From Archangium violaceum (GTDB lineage: Bacteria; Myxococcota; Myxococcia; Myxococcales; Myxococcaceae): a stretch of 64,000 nucleotides of DNA. A model generated the notes under the pieces. That model saw nothing but the letters and a program-made list of their open reading frames with translations. It did not search any database and was not told the origin of the DNA. How positions within the stretch are numbered: the stretch's first letter is position 1; each line of letters begins with the position of its first letter. The stretch lies in the NCBI RefSeq assembly GCF_016887565.1, contig NZ_CP069396.1, forward strand, positions 7,980,001 to 8,044,000, in the 5' to 3' direction. Made by a program: the position numbers and the translations under genes. This document shows, piece by piece, positions 60,353 through 64,000 of this stretch.

Positions 60353-61087
60353 TCAGTCCAGACCGACCTGGGCCATGAAGTCCACGCTCTTGAGGCGGCG
60401 GCCGAGGTGGTGGGAGATGAAGACGTTGAGCACGCCGCGCGCACGGGCCCGCAGCTCCGGCGGCAGCGGCGTGCGCTGGCCCTCCTGCAGCGCCCGGAGC
60501 CCGGACAGCAGCTGGGGCGGAACGGCCACCGCGTCACGCGCCCGGCCCGAGCAGGCCTCGCACACCGCGCCGCCGTGGGCCTGGTCGAAGCGCGGCCGCT
60601 CGCCCGGCGAGCCGCCACACAGCGCGCACGAGTCGAAGCGCGGCATGAGCCCGGCGTGGGCCAGCGCGGACAGCTCGAAGGCCAGCAGCGAGGTGGGGCC
60701 GGCCTCGTTCGCGTCCAGCTTGCGCAGGTAGTCTTCCAGCAGTTCGAAGAGCTCGGCGTTCGGCTCGTGGTCGCGCGTCAGCTCGCGGCACAGCTCCACC
60801 GCGTAGAGGGCACGGGCGATGAGGTGCAGATCCGCGCGGGCCCCGTAGTAGCCGGCCACGATGTCGGCCGAGTCCAGGCGCACCGTGGAGCCGCGCGTCT
60901 CCACCAGCTGCACGCGCAGCCGCATGTAGGGCTCCAGCGCGCCGGCGAAGCGCCGCTTGCTCTTGCGGGCCCCGGCCGCGAAGGCCGTCAGCTTGCCGTG
61001 TTCGCGCGTGAGGAGCGTGACCAGCCGGTCGGCTTCCCCGTAGTCCACCGTGGAGAGGACCAGCGCCTCGTCGACGAAACGCTCCAT
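60353..61087 (-). CDS. recO: DNA repair protein RecO
   Basis: A 244-residue RecO. The N-terminal OB-fold opens ALVLSTVDYGEADRLVTLLTREHG. A zinc finger with two Cys pairs (FDSCALCGG and GAVCEACSG) sits near 150-180. RecO helps RecA load on SSB-coated single strands. Between the XRE-like gene (8 bases upstream) and the PfkB gene, it probably forms an operon with both. The ATG at 61087 is the family start. Confidence 0.92.
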   Translation of the reverse strand: MERFVDEALVLSTVDYGEADRLVTLLTREHGKLTAFAAGARKSKRRFAGALEPYMRLRVQLVETRGSTVRLDSADIVAGYYGARADLHLIARALYAVELCRELTRDHEPNAELFELLEDYLRKLDANEAGPTSLLAFELSALAHAGLMPRFDSCALCGGSPGERPRFDQAHGGAVCEACSGRARDAVAVPPQLLSGLRALQEGQRTPLPPELRARARGVLNVFISHHLGRRLKSVDFMAQVGLD

Positions 61088-61095
61088 GGTTCCAA

Positions 61096-61482
61096 TCAAC
61101 GCGGGAGGGGGCCGGGGAGCTTCCCGGTCATGACGAGGGCCACGTATGCCCCCACGCCCAGCACGCCCAGCACCACGCAGAGGATGATCCACGCCCGGCG
61201 CCGCCGCTCGCGCTCGAGCACCACCGGACTCGGCTCGGGGGCCGCCTTGTCCACCTCCTCGTAGCGCAGCACGGCCTCCTCCGGCGCCAGCCCGATGACG
61301 GTGGCGTAGGCCCGGATGTAGTTGAGGACGAAGACGCGCGCGGGCAGACGCTCCATCTGCCCCTCCTCCAGCGCCGCGATGAGGCTGGGGGAGATCTTCG
61401 TCACCTGCGACACCTCGTCGCGGGACAGGCCGCGCAGCTCACGCTGCTGGGACAGATATTTGCCGAATTCGACGTGGTCCAC
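61096..61482 (-). CDS. RodZ-like helix-turn-helix membrane protein
   Basis: A 128-residue protein. An XRE-type helix-turn-helix at 6-70 (FGKYLSQQRELRGLSRDEVS, then LPARVFVLNYIRAYA) is followed by an acidic linker, a positively charged RERRRRA and one membrane segment near 103-122. It is a short RodZ-type protein lacking the large periplasmic domain of true RodZ. The GTG start at 61482 gives the normal HTH length. It precedes recO by 8 bases. Confidence 0.82.
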   Translation of the reverse strand: MDHVEFGKYLSQQRELRGLSRDEVSQVTKISPSLIAALEEGQMERLPARVFVLNYIRAYATVIGLAPEEAVLRYEEVDKAAPEPSPVVLERERRRRAWIILCVVLGVLGVGAYVALVMTGKLPGPLPR

Positions 61483-61502
61483 GGCGGTGGGACTCTCTCC
61501 GG

Positions 61503-62252
61503 TTACAGGGCCTCGAGGAGTCGACGGCAGTCGTCCTTGAGCACCTGGCTCTTCGCCTTGGCCTCGCAGAAGGTGAAGCTCTGCCGCGCCTCCTCCACCT
61601 TCCCCTGCTTCACCTGACAGGCGCCCTCGCGCAGGTAGGCGTCCGCCACGTCCGGGCAGGCCTCACGATAACGCCCGAACGAGCGACACGCCTCGGAAAC
61701 ATTGCCCGTCTCCTCGTGGATGATTCCCAGGTTCTTGTAGCCCAGGCAGAAGCCGGGGTTGGTCGTCACCGCGGCCCGGATGCTCTGCAGCGCACGCTCC
61801 GTCTCGCCCTTCTTGTAGAGCGCCCACCCCATGTTGCCCTGGGCGATGTAGGGGGTGGGATAGAGCATGTCGTTGAGGGACTCCTCGTACAGCTTGATGG
61901 CCTCGTCGTAGCGCGACTGGGAGAGGTAGACGTTGGCCAGGTTCGTCTTGGCCTCGGAGAAGGCCGGGCGCAGCTCCAGCGCCTTCTTGTAGTGCTGGAT
62001 GGCCTCCTCGGGCCGGTTGAAGGCCAGGTGCAGGAGGATGGCCGTGGCGTTGTGCGCCTCCGGGTAGTCCGGATCCAACGAGAGCGCCTTCTGCATCTCC
62101 TTGTAGGCCTCCTGCACGTTCCCGAGCTGCTGGGCCTGCAGGCCGAGCTCGTAGTGGATCTCGGCGCCCTGCCGCTCCTTCTCGGAGGGGACGTGCTTGC
62201 AGCCCATCAGGACGAGCGCGAGGAGCCAGGCGGGAGAGAGGCGGCGGAACAT
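61503..62252 (-). CDS. tgl: TPR lipoprotein, Tgl/PilF-like pilus assembly factor
   Basis: A 249-residue lipoprotein (lipobox LMGC, Cys18). Six TPR units (AEIHYELGLQAQQLG, then repeated GY/NLGxxxxEEA patterns) fill residues 30-230. It matches in length and layout the Tgl lipoprotein of Myxococcus, a PilF/PilW relative needed to assemble the PilQ secretin of type IV pili for social motility. Tgl is a classic cargo of cell-to-cell outer-membrane transfer. It precedes the RodZ-like gene by 20 bases. The name is assigned by similarity. Confidence 0.8.
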   Translation of the reverse strand: MFRRLSPAWLLALVLMGCKHVPSEKERQGAEIHYELGLQAQQLGNVQEAYKEMQKALSLDPDYPEAHNATAILLHLAFNRPEEAIQHYKKALELRPAFSEAKTNLANVYLSQSRYDEAIKLYEESLNDMLYPTPYIAQGNMGWALYKKGETERALQSIRAAVTTNPGFCLGYKNLGIIHEETGNVSEACRSFGRYREACPDVADAYLREGACQVKQGKVEEARQSFTFCEAKAKSQVLKDDCRRLLEAL

Positions 62253-62278
62253 GGTGGCGAGTCTCGTGGGGTGGAGGG

Positions 62279-62746
62279 TCAGAAGGAGGACAGCAGCCGG
62301 CCCAGGTTCGTCGAGGCGTTTCGCTTCTCCTCGGCGCGGCTCCTGGAGGCACCCGGGACCAGCTTGGGGTCCTTGTAGAAGACGGGCAATGTTTTCAGCA
62401 GCTCGTCCTGGTGCGCCGCGGGCAGGCCACGGAAGTTGGCGTTGTCCATCATGAAGCCCATGGACTCCACGAAGCCGAGCGCCGCGGCCTCGTCCTGCTG
62501 GTAGTCCTCCTGGCTCGCGGCGCGCCGGCCGGGCACGTACACCGCGCAGTCCTGGGCCTCGGACAGGTACAGGTAGATGAAGACGGCGAAGCCACCCGAG
62601 CCGCGCAGCCCCAGCACGAAGGCCTGCGCCGGGCCCGCCGGCTTGCCGGGGATGGCCAGGTGCGGCGAGTTGATGGACTGGTACAGCGACAGGACCTGCT
62701 CGCGGTTGGCCGGCAGGCCTCGGAACCTCTCGTCGATGGAGAACAC
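62279..62746 (-). CDS. Conserved hypothetical protein next to tgl
   Basis: A 155-residue protein of unknown family, with no signal peptide. Aromatic and hydrophobic strands (FAVFIYLYLSEAQDCAVYVPGRR near 52-75) and a helical second half suggest an alpha-beta fold. The GTG start at 62746 is the only reasonable one before an upstream stop. It sits 26 bases before tgl, so a link to pilus assembly or outer-membrane exchange is a guess from position. Confidence 0.65.
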   Translation of the reverse strand: MFSIDERFRGLPANREQVLSLYQSINSPHLAIPGKPAGPAQAFVLGLRGSGGFAVFIYLYLSEAQDCAVYVPGRRAASQEDYQQDEAAALGFVESMGFMMDNANFRGLPAAHQDELLKTLPVFYKDPKLVPGASRSRAEEKRNASTNLGRLLSSF

Positions 62747-62765
62747 GTTGGGCGCGACCCCCGCG

Positions 62766-63464
62766 CTACCGCGTGGTGAGGGTGAACTCCTCGGATACGT
62801 CCTCCGCGTCCGCCGCGGTGCGCTGGAAGCGGATGAGCGGGTTGTCGATCATCACGTTGCCCCCGCCCTCGTTGCCCTCGCCGATGATGACCTTGAAGAC
62901 GTGCTGGGCAGATTGGCTCCTGCGCGAGCTGCCCGCCACTTTATGGGCCATGAGCAGCACCGTGTTCTTCCCCGGCAGCAGGCTCCGGGTGATCTCCGTG
63001 ATGACCTGGTCCTCGTTGTTGCGCAGCTTCCGCACCCACCGGGAGTTGATGTACAGGTCGATGTCGTACTCCGTCATACCCGGGACGGACTGCTCCGTGG
63101 CGAGCCAGTAGCGGCGGGTGATGCGAGCCGGGGCGGCAGGGGAAGCCGGAGCCGGGGTGGCCGCGGGCGCGATGGCCGGAGCGGGCGCGGGGGCCGGAGC
63201 GGGCGCGGTAGCCGGGGCCGCTGGAGACGGAGCCGGAGTGGCCGCCGGAGCGGGCGTGGACGGAGGGGCGTTCACCAGCTTGACGGCGTAGCCGGGCGCC
63301 TCGATGTGGACGTCCCCCTTCTCGTCGATGCGGACGGAGGTGGGCTTCTCGAACTTCTGGTTCGTCACGCCGTCGATGCGGACGCCGTTGAGGAACACCG
63401 AGCCGGCGAGGGCCGAGGCGGGAAGCAGGGCCGTGAGGGCGAGAGCGAGGGTGGATCGGCGCAT
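62766..63464 (-). CDS. Secreted protein with Ala/Pro linker
   Basis: A 232-residue protein with a signal peptide (SALAG). A short N-terminal domain (SVFLNGVRIDGVTNQKFEKPTSVRIDEKG) is joined by an Ala/Pro-rich linker at 70-120 to a C-terminal beta-sandwich domain (SQQVLVMAHK and ISTEVLRN-like strands, ending TLTTR). The ATG at 63464 is chosen for the signal peptide and the GGAG ribosome site. Its role is unknown. The neighbours are pilus and cell-wall genes. Confidence 0.75.
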   Translation of the reverse strand: MRRSTLALALTALLPASALAGSVFLNGVRIDGVTNQKFEKPTSVRIDEKGDVHIEAPGYAVKLVNAPPSTPAPAATPAPSPAAPATAPAPAPAPAPAIAPAATPAPASPAAPARITRRYWLATEQSVPGMTEYDIDLYINSRWVRKLRNNEDQVITEITRSLLPGKNTVLLMAHKVAGSSRRSQSAQHVFKVIIGEGNEGGGNVMIDNPLIRFQRTAADAEDVSEEFTLTTR

Positions 63465-63568
63465 GGGGGGACTCCTCCGGTTCAGAGCGATAGCGCACCC
63501 GCCAGGGGTGGACAAGCGCGCGCACGGGAGACCGGAGGGGCGGCCGTGAAATTCAGCCGCCCGCTTCC

Positions 63569-64000
63569 TCAGGGAGCCGCCTTCTGCTCGGGGCTCTTCT
63601 CCAGACCCTCTCGCTGGGCCAGAGCCCAATCTCCGCCCAACCCCTCCCCTTCCCGGAAGCGCCTGAAATCACGGCGGACGGCGCGGGGATAGCGGCGGAA
63701 GGTGTCCAGCTCACCGGCCTTCTTGGCCTGCCAGATGCGGGTGGGGCCGGCGTTGTAGGCCATGAGCGCCAGGTCCAGGTCGCCGAAGCGGTCGTTGAGC
63801 TCCCGCAGGTAGCGGATGCCCAGACGCACTCCGAGCGCCGGATCCGCGGCCACCTCCTCGCGAGACAGGCGCAGCCCCTGCTTCTCGGCGAGGAAGTGCA
63901 GCGTGCTGGGCTTGATCTGCATCAGCCCGCGCGCGCCCTTGTCGGAGATGGCCTCCTCGGTGAAGTCCGACTCCACGTCGATGATGGCGAGGATCAGCAG
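63569..64000 (-). CDS. Lytic transglycosylase (SLT family), 5' end outside the window
   Basis: The C-terminal 143 residues of a soluble-lytic-type peptidoglycan transglycosylase; the reading frame runs off the right edge. The catalytic Glu lies in DVESDFTEEA, followed by the family GARGLMQIKPST and ALMAYNAGPTRIWQ. It would cleave glycan strands with 1,6-anhydro ends, and it lacks the large superhelical region of Slt70 in the part seen. The N-terminus, signal peptide and full length cannot be judged. Confidence 0.88.
   Translation of the reverse strand: MLILAIIDVESDFTEEAISDKGARGLMQIKPSTLHFLAEKQGLRLSREEVAADPALGVRLGIRYLRELNDRFGDLDLALMAYNAGPTRIWQAKKAGELDTFRRYPRAVRRDFRRFREGEGLGGDWALAQREGLEKSPEQKAAP

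Noticed and set aside
59308-60618. Upstream extension of the PfkB gene to 60618
   Set aside because: It would run through recO on the same strand. The start at 60327 has a good ribosome site and begins the family sequence.
62980-63290. Ala/Pro repeat in the secreted protein as a tandem DNA repeat of interest
   Set aside because: It is a simple low-complexity linker common in secreted myxobacterial proteins.

Overview
The window is high-GC chromosomal DNA that reads as a myxobacterium of the Cystobacterineae (an Archangium, Cystobacter or Melittangium-like genome). The grounds are the very high third-position GC, many lipoproteins, polymorphic lipoprotein toxins of the kind exchanged by outer-membrane exchange, a Tgl-like pilus lipoprotein, FHA-fused Tad secretion genes, a PknB-type kinase and a large PKS-NRPS gene. 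Nothing here looks like plasmid or prophage backbone.

Layout. Positions 1-8.7 kb: a Cys-rich lipoprotein, a nitrilase, three closely spaced unusual tRNA genes, a fused phytol kinase/phytyl-phosphate kinase-like membrane protein, and a four-gene GldA/F/G-DUF4340 ABC export operon. 8.9-11.2 kb: a lipoprotein toxin with a Tox-REase-5 tail and its Imm52 immunity gene. 11.2-14.1 kb: a DUF1801 protein, selO and a YciI-like protein. 14.1-18.5 kb: a Tat-exported molybdenum aldehyde oxidoreductase in three subunits, with a small Cys-rich gene at the end of the operon. 18.7-20.5 kb: an FN3/FG-GAP lipoprotein. 20.6-30.3 kb: one 3,259-residue PKS-NRPS protein with the order KS-DH-KR-ACP-C-A-PCP-C. It ends in a domain that resembles the cyanobacterial acyl-ACP reductase (AAR). 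30.4-38.3 kb: a histidine kinase, an RNA ligase, a spermidine-synthase-like protein, a J-domain protein, proC, a DivIVA-like protein, YggU, a membrane metallopeptidase, and a small protein behind a good sigma-54 promoter.

38.5-43.2 kb: an AHH-nuclease toxin with an imm11-like immunity gene sits exactly at the 3' end of polA. The last 22 coding bases of polA are repeated on the far side of the pair with one silent change, so the cassette appears to have inserted at the polA end. 43.2-53.9 kb: part of a Tad (Flp)-type secretion machine (CpaA, secretin CpaC, FHA-CpaF ATPase) with two further FHA proteins, followed by two coupled beta-propeller-like lipoproteins. This resembles one of the two Kil (Tad-like, contact-dependent killing) loci of Myxococcus. 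54-64 kb: glyQS, a Ser/Thr kinase, a PfkB sugar kinase, recO, a RodZ-like HTH membrane protein, a Tgl-like TPR lipoprotein, two small envelope or unknown proteins, and the start-truncated end of a lytic transglycosylase.

The strongest leads are the AAR-like release domain fused to the PKS-NRPS and the toxin cassette bounded by a duplicated polA end. The next are the unusual tRNA triplet and the fused isoprenoid-alcohol kinase. Domain and family calls were made by eye from sequence motifs, without database searches.
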